Source: Liquidambar formosana
Taxonomy: Eukaryota > Streptophyta > Magnoliopsida > Saxifragales > Altingiaceae
Direction: 5' to 3'
NCBI GenBank assembly: GCA_039720395.1
Contig: CM077824.1
Coordinates: 14,777,198 to 14,841,197, forward strand
Length of the DNA stretch: 64,000 nucleotides
Both the position numbers and the translations under genes were made by a program. Every line of letters begins with the position of its first letter. Position 1 is the first letter of the stretch. Positions 37,718-51,660 of the stretch are shown piece by piece. The notes beneath the pieces are model-generated. The model searched no databases and was not told where the DNA came from. It worked only from the letters and a program-made list of their open reading frames with translations.

Positions 37718-38544
37718 ATTTCTTGGTCGATTTATTTGGGGAAAATTTATTTCTCCTCCTTGTTAAGTCACTCCAAATGGCCCGGTTCAAAGTTGATAAA
37801 CATTCTCGAGGAAACAATTTAAATTTTCTATTCCCAACCAAAAATGAAAATTTGAAATTTTCTACTGGGGCGGCTATTGCCTCCTCATGCAACTTTCTTT
37901 TCACCCCACTTATTTTAAATTTCTTAAACTTTAAAACTTTAATGAAAGAATATAAAAGGTTTTCATAAAAACTAACCGCATTGTTCACTAAAAAAACATC
38001 TGTTGGGAAGTCCCATATCTTATATCGTTTAAAAATAAAATTTGGTATGACTTAATATACCAATTTGGGCCCTCCACCTAATAACTTAAACTTTTGAATA
38101 AGAAGTTTAACATAGTATCTAAAACCGTTCTTGTTGTTAGACATATTTTGTTCATGAACCGGCCCATTGTTATAATCTACGTGATAGGCCCATTATTGTA
38201 ACTTGAGAGAGAATGTGACTTGACCCCTCTCACATAGGTGTGACTTGTTAGGAAAAGAATCTAAAAGCAATAATTACAATATCAAAATTTGTTCAACAGG
38301 CAATCTAATGATCAAGCATCTGGAAGTTGTCATTGTATACCCTCGTAGGGGAGGAAGGAGGAGCACAATAGAAGTAGCGACTATAAATGGTAAATCTATT
38401 TAAATAGTAGATTTTGAAAAACTTTTATTGTATAAAATACTAGTAGGCAATGCGGTTAAAAATTTATTAAAAAATTATATTTTTCATAAAATCTTGAAAA
38501 GTTTAAATTAAGTGAGTGGTGAAAAAATAAAGAGCGGTGAGAAT
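37718..38544. other. Intergenic with fragments of the 399-bp MULE-MITE family
   Basis: GGCGGCTATTGCCTCC..CTTTTCACCCCACTTA at about 37868-38000 resembles the left half of the MITE at 39417. The stretch at about 38400-38540 resembles its right half. The middle (38001-38390) is unrelated, so an insertion may have split one copy. No gene is seen. Confidence 0.45.
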
Positions 38545-38735
38545 TAGGGGTGTTAATGGTTTTGGTTAAAACCGAGAACCAAACCGAACCAAACCGAACT
38601 GGGCGGTTTGGTTTGGTTTTTTTGTCATTAGGTTCGATTATGGTTTTAATTTTAGAAAACCGAACTTAATTGGTTAGGTTTTGGTTTTTAGTTTTAAAAA
38701 GCCGAACCAAACCGAAAAACCGAAAAAACCGAAAA

Positions 38736-38782
<47 letters not shown>

Positions 38783-39253
38783 ACTTAAAGTTTGTAAATT
38801 CCCAATTCTAATAAGGGTAAAATAGGTAATGGGCTTGTCTTTGTTGATTTTAAGTTTCTTATTGTTTTCCCTTTTTTAGATTGGCATGTATTAAACTAGC
38901 TATTAATGTTGTGTGTATTAATATTGTGTGTGATATTGACATATTAATATATGTCAATATGTTTCTATTTTAATACAATGTTTGTTTGTTTTAGTTACTA
39001 ATGTAATGCTTTTATTAAAAATGTTTTTATTTGGAGTTTGGCATGTCATTTGTTTCATTTTCAATTATTTGTTGTTATTTGATAGGTTAAAACCGAAACC
39101 GAACCGAACCAAACCGAAATATAATGGTTTGGTTTGGTTTGGTTTTTTTATAGTATGGTTTGGTTTTGGTTTGGGAAGAATAAAACCGAAGTATAATGGT
39201 TTGGTTTGAAATCTCTCCTAAAACCGAACCAAACCGAACCATTAACGCCCCTA
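38545..39253. mobile_element. hAT-type MITE, 709 bp
   Basis: The exact 8-bp duplication GTGAGAAT flanks it (38537-38544 and 39254-39261). The inverted termini are TAGGGGTGTTAATGGTT and, on the complement, TAGGGGCGTTAATGGTT. Subterminal sequence is full of AACCGAACCAAACC motifs on both arms. The core holds a TA microsatellite. No transposase. Confidence 0.9.
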
Positions 39254-39416
39254 GTGAGAATATTATATACCCTTTTCTATTGGGTCGGCCCTAGCCCAAT
39301 GTATATATCTAAGGTAGCCCAATGGCATTGGGCCAATGCATGTGTATCTAAGGTGACAAGACGTTGTTAGAACTTAGAGCAAGTGGCTGGAGCCACTTGG
39401 GGTTCCAGTCTTCAAT

Positions 39417-39815
39417 GGGAATGGCTATTGCAAACCTATTCTTATCAACCCACCCCACTTCCTTTTGGTTTTTAAAGGTTTTATGCAAAATATAAAAGGT
39501 TTTTATGAAAACTGGCCATGATATCCATTAGAAAACATAATTTTGAACAACTTTATAGAAGAAAATTTTTCCTAAATCTATCATTTAAATATACTTTTTA
39601 GCCATTTATAGCCTTTATTTCATTTTTTGCCAAAAAGTCTACCTAAACGATAGATTTTGGAAAAATTTTCTTCTGCAAAGTTGTTCAAAATGATGTTTTC
39701 TAGTAGACTAAGCTACCGTTTTTTGCAAAAAACCTTTTATATTTTTCATGAAATCTTAAAAACCAAAAAGAAAGGGGTGAGATTATAAGAATGGGGGGTT
39801 GCAATAGCCGTTCCC
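39417..39815. mobile_element. MULE-type MITE, 399 bp
   Basis: The exact 9-bp duplication GTCTTCAAT flanks it (39408-39416 and 39816-39824). The termini are GGGAATGGCTATTGCAA and the complement GGGAACGGCTATTGCAA, with long internal complementarity that would fold back. Relatives occur at 40871-40990, about 37868-38540, and more distantly 56923-57320. Confidence 0.9.
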
Positions 39816-39851
39816 GTCTTCAATATGTGACGAAATACCCAAACCCCTATG

Positions 39852-40005
39852 AGAAGCCGACCACTGTGCTGATGTTTTAGTTAAGAAAGGCCATACGATG
39901 CCCGAGCCGTTTACTATTTTAAGTGTCCCTCTTTTAGATTTCTGTAATCTTATTAATTGTAATGCTAGAGGGGTTTCTTCAAACCCCAGAACTTTGTATG
40001 CTTAA
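39852..40005 (+). pseudogene. LINE (L1-like) 3' fragment, RNase H C-terminus
   Basis: A single open frame begins EADHCADVLVKKGHTM and ends in a stop at 40003-40005. It matches the C-terminal RNase H region of plant non-LTR retrotransposons, where an EAN.CAD.LA-type motif is usual. Only about 50 codons remain. It is interrupted upstream by the MITE at 39417-39815. Confidence 0.7.
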
Positions 40006-40031
40006 TTTTATTTAATGCATTTCCTATTTAC

Positions 40032-40069
<38 letters not shown>

Positions 40070-40233
40070 TATAGAATTATACATTAGGTTGAGCTAGGGC
40101 CAAAACAGGACAATATCTTGCCCCACACCACCGTCAAGCTAGAAATCTCATCCTTATCCATCCAGTTCCACTCATATTTTGTCAATTGTTGAAATAATTA
40201 AATTGAATTAATTATATGCATGCACTTTATATA

Positions 40234-40611
40234 GGGTTAGGATCAACATACACACTTATTTACACAAATTCTTACACAAATTTTTAGATAACCTATCTCC
40301 AATTCATATTTTGTAAAACCTACCGTTAGATCAGATAGTCTTCCCACATAAGTCATGCACGCAAAAAATCAAGTTGATCCAAGATTTGTTGCCATTCAAT
40401 CCAAAAACTCATTTTTTTAATCACTAAAAATTTCACATTTATGGATGAAGCAACTCTTAATCTCAAATGAAGTTGATTTTTTACATGCATAACTTATATG
40501 GAAAGACTATCTAATCTAATGGTGAGTTTCGTAAAATATGAATTGGAGATGGGTTATCTAAACACTTGTGTAAGAATTTGTGTAAAAAATTATGTATGTT
40601 GATCCTAACCC
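40234..40611. mobile_element. Foldback MITE, 378 bp, with long inverted repeats
   Basis: The ends GGGTTAGGATCAACATAC and the complement GGGTTAGGATCAACATAC match, and similarity continues for about 140 bp into each arm. The flanks CTTTATATA and CTTTATACA (9 bp, one mismatch) are the probable target duplication. Confidence 0.85.
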
Positions 40612-40726
40612 CTTTATACATATTTACATACATATATATGGTATTCACATGACAACTTCGAGGTTAAATTAATCAAGTAACATTCTAATATTGAAAGGTT
40701 AAATTGAGACTGATAGAGTTCTTATT

Positions 40727-40870
40727 TGTCTGTCATAGCTTTTTATTGTGTAACAGCATTTTCCTATGGATTTTTTTGGGGCTGTGATGCATGGGTGCTA
40801 CTGGATGATACACCCATTTTAACAGGCGAAAAGAATGCAAAACCAAATGAAAACTCATTCAGGGGTTTTC
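40727..40870 (+). pseudogene. Truncated peroxidase: end of intron 1 and start of exon 2
   Basis: The sequence matches the end of P1 intron 1 and then about 30 codons of exon 2 ([12 protein letters not shown] onward). The splice acceptor AG is GG here, a Trp replaces the usual Ser of GCDAS, and homology stops at the GF of SFRGF, where a MITE half begins (40871-40990). Exons 1 and 3 are not nearby. It is a dead copy between P1 and P2. Confidence 0.88.
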
Positions 40871-40990
40871 TAGTAGAAAACTCAGTTGATTCTCATAAAA
40901 ACTTTTTATATTTTTTTATTAAAGTTTAGAAAGTAAAAAGAAATGTGATTTACAAATAAAGATAATTGAGGGGTTGCAATAGCCATACCC
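40871..40990. mobile_element. Half of a MULE-type MITE at the peroxidase break point
   Basis: It matches the right arm of the 39417-39815 element and ends GGTTGCAATAGCCATACCC. The left arm is missing. Confidence 0.6.
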
Positions 40991-42600
40991 TCGTGTTGAA
41001 ATTTTCTATTGGGTCGATCGGGGCCAGCCAATGAATATACCAAAGACGTTGACCCTGGAACTAGCCATTACTACTTTAAGCAAGTGGCCGGGAGGTGGGG
41101 AGATCCTATCCCACTTGGAGTTCCTGCATATCTTCAACATGAGACGAAATGTTCAAACTCATACTCTATAACTCTATTATAGATTGGTTGGATATTAATT
41201 AGTACGTCAAGCCATTCTGTCTCCAATGTATACGGAGTAAATGAAATTATGACTTTTTCTCCCCTTGGGTATGAGTGGAGTAGATGAGATGGGATGGGTA
41301 GATGAGATCCGTTGAGACAATGACACGTGAAGCAAGTAGTGTATTAATAAATATTTGATGTTATCTTTTATCTAATAATTAATGACGGACTACAAATTTT
41401 CATAATCACTTTCAAATATCTAATTAAGCTAGTGTCCACTTTGACATATTTCTTATTGAATCAATTAATGTCAATTTTTTTTCAATATGACTATCTCTCT
41501 GTCCCATTTTATTTGATCATCGTTCATTTTTTGGATGTCTCAAAAAATTTGATTACTTCAAAAGTCAAATAAAAAAGATATGTTATTTTTCTAAAATACC
41601 CCTTTAGTATTTTTTCCATCAGAAAATTGATAATTTTTTATGGGAAGGCAAACTTGGAAAGTTATACGTACTTAAATACGTGAAAGGGTAATGCATTGTC
41701 TTAATATGTGTGTTTGGTGAAAATGATCAAATGAAATGAGATGTAGAAAGCAAATAATAACAATATGATGTATCCTAAATTATATGTCCAAAATAATTAA
41801 TTAAAAAGAAAAAAAAAAGGATAATAGGAATAGCCGAATAGGGATGAGGAATTCTCACTACCCCTCTTCAAAGCAACCCCCATGGACTTTATGCTATAAT
41901 TGCCCAAGGCATGTGGGTAGGGGTGGAACAAGAATTTTTTGTTTGGGGTCACACCTCTACACTAACATATATATACAAGCTAACACATATATACATATGA
42001 TGTATGTTTGTGTATTATGTGTATAGGAGGAGAAATACATTTAGAGGCGCCACTTCATCAAATTTTGAGATGTCACTTCATCAATTTGAACACCCTAATT
42101 GCAGAGGTTTTAAAAAATTTCGGCCCCCAAGAGATAGTGTAGGTCATGCAGCTCCTGCATGTGCATCCGGGGCCAGACTGTGCAAAGCACTGGAACCTCC
42201 TGATTAAAAATAAATAAATGAATAAATAAAAGAAAAGAAAAGAGGAAGAAGAAAGAGAGTAGAGATGAGGGTCCCTCATAGCGGTTGGACTCTTAATTAA
42301 ATAGATAGAGACTAACTATATCTCTGAGGACCCTACTAAATAACACACATACCCTTTCCAACCGATTGGGAGTTCTTCTAATAAAAAAATACGTGTGTCA
42401 ATCTCACGTCGGTTGGGAAGGATGTGTGTGTTCTTTATTAGGATCCTCATCACCTCCAAAAATCGTGTACACATTTGGTGTGTGTGTGTGTGGAGTTCCT
42501 CTAATCAAAAAACCAGTGTATCTCTTGTTGGCATCGCGGTCCAATCATCGCTCTCGATCTTTTTTTATTTTTGTTTGAACACCTTTGCATGTTTGATTTT
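40991..42600. other. Intergenic, decayed mobile sequence
   Basis: No gene is found. A degenerate Stowaway-like element spans about 41490-41750 (CTCTGTCCCATTTTATTTG and the complement near 41735). At about 41918 AGGGGTGGAACAAGAATTTT resembles a hAT terminus. Several short open frames here lack any family resemblance. Confidence 0.5.
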
Positions 42601-42883
42601 AACGGAAGTTTGAGGTCAACTTGTCTTTAATGAAGCCTCTCTTTCTGCTTGGTGATTTCCTACCTAGCTGTTCTCCTCCATCCAAAGTAAACCCCTAAAA
42701 ACCGTGTCACAGCAGCAAACTTTGAAAATCAATCTCTCTCTCTCTCTCTTGGTCAAAATCTCTTCCTCTCCCGTGCATGTTATTTTTTTCTATATATTGA
42801 GACCTTACCCAAAGCTATTCTCTCACCACAAAAATTTTGAAGTTTAGAGAGCTTCCAGAAGCACATTTGAGTCCTAAGCTCTC
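42601..42883 (+). promoter_or_regulatory. Upstream region and core promoter of peroxidase P2
   Basis: TATATATT (42791-42798) lies 86 bp before the ATG and is followed by GAGACCTTACCCAAAGC, as in P1. A (CT)n tract lies at about 42733-42750. Conserved blocks shared with P1 start near 42605. Beyond that the two upstream regions differ, P1 having a Stowaway MITE. Confidence 0.6.
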
Positions 42884-45049
<2,166 letters not shown>

Positions 45050-45437
45050 CTGATTTAATTTCTAACTAAAATGTTATAAAGTTAAAAAGAGTATTGTTAT
45101 AATTGTGAAGTTGAACAAGTGGTCTGTGTTGTACTGCAAGGATGTTGGCATTACTTATCGTTTTGTTAGTGGTTTAATTCTTAGAGCTGTTGTAAGTGTT
45201 CATATGAAATTGAAAAAGTGGTCTGTATCAATTATACTGTCATTTCTTATGGGATTAGCATCAGGAATTAGCATCCATAGCATTTCTTATGGAATTAACA
45301 TCAGAAATTAACATCCATACATGCATCTCTCTCTCTCTCTCCCTCTCTCTCTCTCTTATTGCAAGGGTACGTAAAACCATTAATATATGTGAAAAGAGCA
45401 TTTTGGTCAGATTAAACTATATATATATATATATAGA
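45050..45437. other. P2 3' flank
   Basis: The first 65 bp resemble the P1 3' untranslated region loosely. A short duplication of AAGTGGTCTGT blocks (about 45117 and 45220), a (CT)n tract at about 45327-45357 and a TA tract follow. No clear AATAAA is seen. Confidence 0.5.
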
Positions 45438-46504
45438 GATATTAAACGGCTCTTTTCCCTAAATGGTAAGTTTTTTAGACTTTATTCCAACTTTGGTGTG
45501 ATTTTTAACTTTATTCCCAGACAGCGATAAATCGTGGTTGCTAACCACGATTTTATTAAAATCGTGCATAGGTTAGGTTGGGTATATGAATCCGTCATTT
45601 GTCGACCGTACCATATAAATTTTACATACACAGAACTCATGGCTAGCAACCATGATTCTATGTTAAAAACCCATCCCCCTTATAATGTAAAGAGAGCAGC
45701 ATTTTTCATTAAAAAAAAAACAAAAAAAACAAAAAACAGAGGAGTGCTTTCAGTCCACCTCTCGCGATTTAGGGCTGAGATACCCACATCCGGCGTCGAT
45801 CCTCGTCCTCCGCCAATGTCCATCATCGTCCGCCGCCGGCGTCCTTCATTGTCCTTCGTTGGCGTCCTTCATCGTCCTCCGTCAGTGTCGATCCTAGTCC
45901 TCCATTGGCATCGATCAGCTTCCTCATTGTTCGTCATCCGTAGCACCCATTATCTCTCTCGCATTTAGAGTAGTAAGTAGTATCAACTAAAAAGAATCAG
46001 GCTTGTCCTCCTTGTCTAGGTTTTTCAATTTGGCTTCCTCCTCGTCTCTTGCTCAGATCTGTGTTTGTGACTGTTGGAGAAGAACTAAGGCTTGTGTGCT
46101 TTCCCCTTAATCGCGTGACCGTAGATTTTCTTGGTGATGCATTCATTTTCTTCTTTACTTTACTATTCTCTGTGGCGTAATTTTTGCCTATTTTATTTTG
46201 GATTGATCAATTAGAGGCTTCATTTTCTTCTCTATTTTACTTATTTGTAAATTATATATATATATATATATCTTAGTGTTTTAAAATTATTGTTTTGTGC
46301 GGATATTATATGTAAATTTATATTTCTGTTTTGTTTGATTTTAGGGATTTTTTTTTTAATGCCCATTTGTTTGTTGTCCAGATACGGTCCCTATCCTCTT
46401 CTTCTTCGTCTTCTTCATCTTACAAATTTCTCTTTTATTTGATTTTAGGGTCTTTTATTCTAACCGATTTCTCTTTAATTTAATTTTAGGATTTTTGTTT
46501 CAGC

Positions 46505-46586
46505 TTACTTTTTGGGGTTTTGGCTGGATAAAGAGCTTTGTGATCAAAGCTTGGATGTCTGATAGCGATGGTCTGCTCTGTGCAGG
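46505..46586 (+). pseudogene. Exon-like block with a start codon inside the MULE
   Basis: Acceptor TTTCAG and donor CAG|GTTTGT bracket a block with ATG at about 46555 reading MSDSDGLLCA. The direct join to the next block is out of frame, so an exon is missing or the copy is dead. The upstream CT-rich stretch (about 45740-46080) looks like a 5' untranslated leader. Confidence 0.4.
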
Positions 46587-47353
46587 TTTGTGCTCCTCTT
46601 TCTTTTCGAGTTGAATTTCAAGTTGAAGTTATTTTATGTGTTTGGTTACTGAGACAATATGGTAGAAGAAGATACATTAATTTTTGAATCATAGAGCTTT
46701 TTCTCTTAAGAATTTTCCTCAAGTGATAGATAGGGTCTATGAGATTGGTTCAGTAATTAAATTTTAGAATTTTCAAGTGCTTGTGTGGTTAGGTGTTTTT
46801 AAGACTTGATAATGGAGGTTTGTATCCATTACGTAATTTGTTATTTGTGATTCTTACTTATAATTTGGTGATTTAACACAAGCAATTGATATATACAAGC
46901 CAGGCTATGTTATTGATATATACAATTGATATATATATATAAGATTTCTCTGGTGCGTGGCTTTCTAGCTGTTCGTTTCTTTTGTTCTATTATTCAGCTT
47001 CCTTTTGTTTTCCCTTTTTGCATTTGAAAGCTTGTGTTTTGAGACAATCTTCATCTGGGCCCTCTGTGGACTGTTAAAAATTCCAATGACTTTCTTAGTG
47101 CTTTGATCAGATCATTAGGATTGTCAGCCGTTCTAATTTTGGTTTGTGGCCAATGCATAGGCTGACCAATGACTTTCTCTCTCTTTCTCTCTTTGGCTTG
47201 TAAGCTTGGACGATAGAAACCCTTCTTTTTTTTTTTTTTTTTTGTTATGTTTAGTATTTTGTTTTTCCACATATCTGAAATCTAGGGCTTGGGGGTGGTA
47301 ATGTGATGTAAGATGAATTGTGGGGATTGAAATCTTAGGGTTTTATCAATTCT

Positions 47354-47780
47354 TACCAGACAGTGAGTAATCCCCTCTCCCTTGCATTGTTCTCCACTGT
47401 CTGGATAATATTATCTGAATCTGGTGTATTTTTCTACTTGTTCGGATACATTTTGATATATATTAAAATAAGAAAATGGAAATGGTCCAGAATTTGAGCA
47501 ATTCTCCCCCATTCGATTTTCCCCCATGTATTAGGTTTCCTTCTCATGTTTATTCAGATAATTTTTCGAAATGTATTAAGGTATTATCTTACAATTTCGG
47601 ATGATGTGTACCAGACAATGGGTAATCCCCTCTCCCCTACATTGTTCTCCACTGTTCTCCACTGTTTGGGTAATATTATCTTAATCTGTTGTTTTTTTTT
47701 TCTACTTGTTTGGATATATTGTGATGTTTATTAAGATAGGAAAATGGAAAGGGTCCAGTATTTGAACAACTCTCATTTAT
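47354..47780. repeat. Tandem duplication, period 255 bp, inside the MULE
   Basis: ACCAGACAGTGAGTAATCCC at about 47355 and ACCAGACAATGGGTAATCCC at about 47610 start two diverged units, which share TTGTTCTCCACTGT and GGAAA(T/G)GGTCCAG blocks. Confidence 0.85.
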
Positions 47781-47834
47781 GATTTTTCTAATCTCGATGC
47801 AAATTTAATTTTGTTTACGAATCTGGTCATTCAG

Positions 47835-47969
47835 AATTGGAATTTATGGAGGTCATCTTTTACCAGGCCACTTGTTGAGTATAAAGGCACAGTACCACAT
47901 AATGAATTGCAGCGTAAGCAAAAGAAGTTGGAGTTAGAAGCTAATGCATTAATTTCTAGAGAACGGAAA
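47835..47969 (+). pseudogene. 45-codon exon inside the MULE
   Basis: Acceptor ATTCAG and donor AAA|GTATGT flank exactly 45 open codons. The second half (VPHNELQRKQKKLELEANAL) is charged and predicted to be helical, possibly coiled coil. I do not recognise the parent gene. A 23-bp exon-like piece follows at about 49302. Confidence 0.5.
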
Positions 47970-50900
47970 GTATGTTTGAATTTTTCCCTTTTTTTTTCCC
48001 CCTTTTTCCTGATTGAATCCACATAGTCCATAGATTATTATTTTTTATGCAATACACTTCCCTATTCTTTCAAGTTTCTCCTGTTATTTTACCATACGAA
48101 GAAACATCTGAGCTCTGTGGTGGTATTCATGTGACCAAAAAATAATTAGGATAAAAAAAGTCGACTCACAATGAGACAAGCAATTGAGTTTCAATGGTTT
48201 CTAAGTTGAAATGTATTGTTGTGGTCCAATTTTCCAAATTGAGAATTGAGAGTGGAGAGTTCTCTTGTTTAGGAATATATGGTCATTGATTGTTGCACCA
48301 ATTTTCTTGTGAAGAGTTTTCTCAATGTTTACTTGTTTTGAGATTGTTCAAAGAATCTGATACATTAGATGGTGTCTATCTACTAAGTCTATTTTGTGGA
48401 ACCCATGATGTAGGCAGTTCTAATCCATTACTTGTGGTTTGAGTTTTGTTTGCTGTTGTCTAATCGGCTGATTGTTATACTATAGCAGTGTCAATTTAGA
48501 CAACTTCATAGTAATTGGTTGACAGAGAACATGTTTTTTTTGCCTGATATATATATATATTACGGCAAAGATTAAAAATAACTGTTGCCTTATAATAGTG
48601 GTGGTATCTCTCCCTCTTGAATGGGTGAGAGTTCAAATTTCTAAGAAAAAAATGGGTTGAGGAAATTTATCCTATGGGTGGATACGAACATTCATTCAAC
48701 AAGAAAAAAAAAAAAGAAAAAAAAAGCTATCTAAATACAAATTTAAATTACGAAAAATGTCTACCCCAATTTAACCTACCCGAGATGATATTGGTGTTAC
48801 AAATTTAATAAGTATCTACCCAATTTGATCTACTCCAGATGAATCATAAAATTTAAAATCATTATCGATGTAATGTTTGCCCATCTTTTAGGTTTTGAGC
48901 TTCTGATTGTTGAATATCTCATGGAATGGGTCAATTTTTTCTGTTACACACACGTGCGCACACATACTTTGGTGATTTTTGGTGGTATTCAGGATTCAAA
49001 ACAAAAGAACTATAAATGCAAGAAAGAAACGCTGACTGCATTAGCACTCAGCAGCGACAAGACCCCAAGCCTTGAGGGGGTAGCTGGAAGATAGTGGCAT
49101 GGGTCGGAATTCCACTCCCACCAAAAAGTCAATCATGTGTTAATTTTTGTTTTTTCTTTTTAAAATTCTTTTAGCTTTGAGACTTTTTTTTAGGTACTAG
49201 GAAAATGCAAGAAGAGAGTAAAATCTTGAATCTTTATGTTTTCATGTTGTTTGAGTTTCTTAGAAGTTTATCTACCTAATTTTGGTTGATCTTTGCTGCA
49301 GAACAAAAGTCATGGCAAAAAGAGGTAATCTCTCCATTGAATCGTCTAGGTTTGAGAAAAGCCCATGTTTTGGTGCATTCAATGGGTGAGTCCAATGACC
49401 TTAAATTTTATTTTTCTTATAGAAAATACAGTATTGACTATTGAACATTAATCACAATTTTTTCCCCCTTATTGAATTTTCTTTTCTATCTGCTAAGGAT
49501 CGTGATTAGAATTCAATGTCTGGCAGCTTCTTGAGAAAAAATGTTATATTTTTGAACAATTTGATCAGTGAGAAAATTAGGGGAAACAAGAAATTAAAAT
49601 TTGGTTTGTTTTGGTTTTTTATTTTCGCCTTCATTAAGCTAGGTTGCTGTATTAGACATTTCTATCGATGAATGAAATCTTTGACATCTGTTGCTGCTGC
49701 AATATATATAATGTTTTTTCCACTATACTTTCCTCTACTATTTGGAGATGGTATTTTTGAAGAAGACAACATAGGATGGTTTAATTTTTTTAGAAATGGG
49801 TTGCTTGAACACAGTGCTCTGTTATGGGTTTGAAAGGTGCTCTTTTATGGATCTCTATTATAGGTTTCAAAAAGTGAAGATGGATTGAACCTTTAAATAA
49901 AAAATAAAAAAGAAGGAAATATCAAGTGGACATGAAGAATGTGGGCAGGATAGATTTGTTGGGCGTGCTTGAAGATGGCAACTGTGCATTCAAATGGACA
50001 GGTTGGTTTTGTGTTTTAAAAAAAAAATGGAGATTATGGGGTTGAGTTTGTGCTTTTGAGATTACATTTTAGAGCCCACCATGGACGCCATGATTGGCCA
50101 ACCTATCTCGTTTCGCCCTATAGCAAACGAAGGGGACGTGATACCCCATTACCCCAAGACTAAGGCTCGTTGAAATTTTGGATTCGTTTTTCATTGCCAA
50201 GAAATCATACGGAGTATTCAGTTTCTTATTTGCATGCACAACGAGGCAGCCACACATTATGAAGGATAACTTTTGGGTTTTGATAATTGTTATAAAAGTA
50301 TTGATGTTTTTTGATAAGTTTCTTTTGCATTTATTTATATCAAACTTCTTAAATACATTAGCACCCCTGCTTGTCATCAATGTACCATCGATAGAATGTC
50401 CTATTCTAACTATTTTGCGTGTACTTTTTATCGTTATGCAGGACTGGCTATAAGATCTCAGGGGGTTTGGGTGATGAAATATGGATATCCATGTTAAACG
50501 CCAAATTTCCTCCATTTTTAGAGATGCAATCCTCTCTAAAGTTTGCAGTAGTAAAGCACCATATTTGTGTCCATTAATGTCAGTTTAGATTTTAAGTTTT
50601 TTTTTTTTTTTTGGGTGGAATGACACCAATGTATTTTTTTCCCCCTGGCTAGAAATTAGAAATGTATTGTTCATCAGTTATCATATGTATTTGCTTTTTC
50701 TCAACGTAATTTTGTGTGACAATTCTCTGTGGCATATATATAATTGGTTTTTGATGTAGCTAAAGGCATTATAAAGATCATGTGTATCCTTTTTCAGTTT
50801 TCATTTTACTTGATCAAACTAAGCAATTAAATGACATAAGGAAAGTAACTACAAAATAGAACGCACAATCATCGGCAAAAGAAGCAAGGTATAAGGCAAG

Positions 50901-51044
50901 CAAAACCTCTCATTTTGCAATATGAAATGCCATGTGCTGTGCAGTTGGCGTTTAAACAATTCAAACTCAGTCAAGAAAAGGTCTTTAGACAATTTAAACT
51001 AAATCAAAGGTTTGGAAACAATACGAAATGTCATGTGCTGTGAA

Positions 51045-51310
51045 CAGGATAAAGTCGTGGTTGCTAACCACGATTCTAAATGAAATCGTGGTTGACAACC
51101 ACGATTTTACTTCTAAAATTATTTCTAGAATTTTTTTTATTTTTTAAACTTATTATATCATAATCGCTTCTCGTAACCACGATTTTGGGTTAAAATCGTG
51201 GCTACCAACCATGATTTTATCGTATATAAATTTTTATACCAATACGAGCGACAAAATAAAGGATCCGTATACACAGTCCAAAATCGTGGTTAGCAACCAT
51301 GATTTATTGC
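51045..51310. repeat. Palindromic ATCGTGGTTGCTAACCACGAT-type repeats
   Basis: At least four copies of a roughly 20-bp near-perfect palindrome lie in the right subterminal part of the MULE (about 51055, 51085, 51175 and 51285). Matching ones are near the left end (about 45532 and 45640). Confidence 0.85.
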
Positions 51311-51492
51311 TGCTAGGAATAAAGTTTAAAATCACACTAAAGTCGAAATAAAGTTTAAAAATCCTACCATTTTTGGAAAAGAGCCGACATTAAACTGTAT
51401 ATATATTGTGGGGAAAGTCTTTGCCTACCCAAGTAGAATGATCCCGAAAGCATCAGATGCCTTCGGTCCTCGCCAACTCAGGCCCAAAATGT

Positions 51493-51660
51493 TCTCGGGC
51501 TGAAGCCCAACTTCCATGACAATGCGATCTCGGGCTCAAGCCCAACCTCCATGTCAACATGCTCTCGGGCTATAGCCCAATCTCCATATCAACATGTTCT
51601 CGAGCCGATGCCTAGCCTCCATGTCAGCATGCTCTTAGGTTGAAGCCCAGCCTCCATGCC
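51493..51660. repeat. 35-bp minisatellite, about five units
   Basis: Units begin at 51493, 51528, 51563, 51598 and 51633, with consensus TCTCGGGCTGAAGCCCAACC followed by TCCATGTCAACATGC. Each has a small palindrome around GGGCT..AGCCC. The array resumes at 52715 after the Copia insertion, in exact 35-bp phase. Confidence 0.9.

Larger units (their letters stand above)
45448..51385. mobile_element. Non-autonomous MULE (Pack-MULE-like), 5938 bp
   Basis: Both ends read GGCTCTTTTCC inward and stay alignable for about 200 bp at roughly 75-80%, including the GTGTGATTTTAAACTTTATTCC block. The flanks GATATTAAAC (45438-45447) and GACATTAAAC (51386-51395) form a 10-bp target duplication with one mismatch, typical of Mutator-like elements. 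There is no transposase. The interior has exon-like pieces, a leader-like CT-rich region and a 255-bp tandem duplication, as expected for a gene-capturing MULE. Confidence 0.85.

Noticed and set aside
45534..45968. 144-codon frame rich in Arg, Pro and Ser at the left of the MULE
   Set aside because: It spans TIR sequence, an A-rich run and a CT-rich leader with imperfect CGTCCTCC repeats; more likely untranslated leader.
50069..50515. 148-codon minus-strand frame in the MULE
   Set aside because: No recognised domain and no clear splice borders; could be chance, so it is left unannotated.
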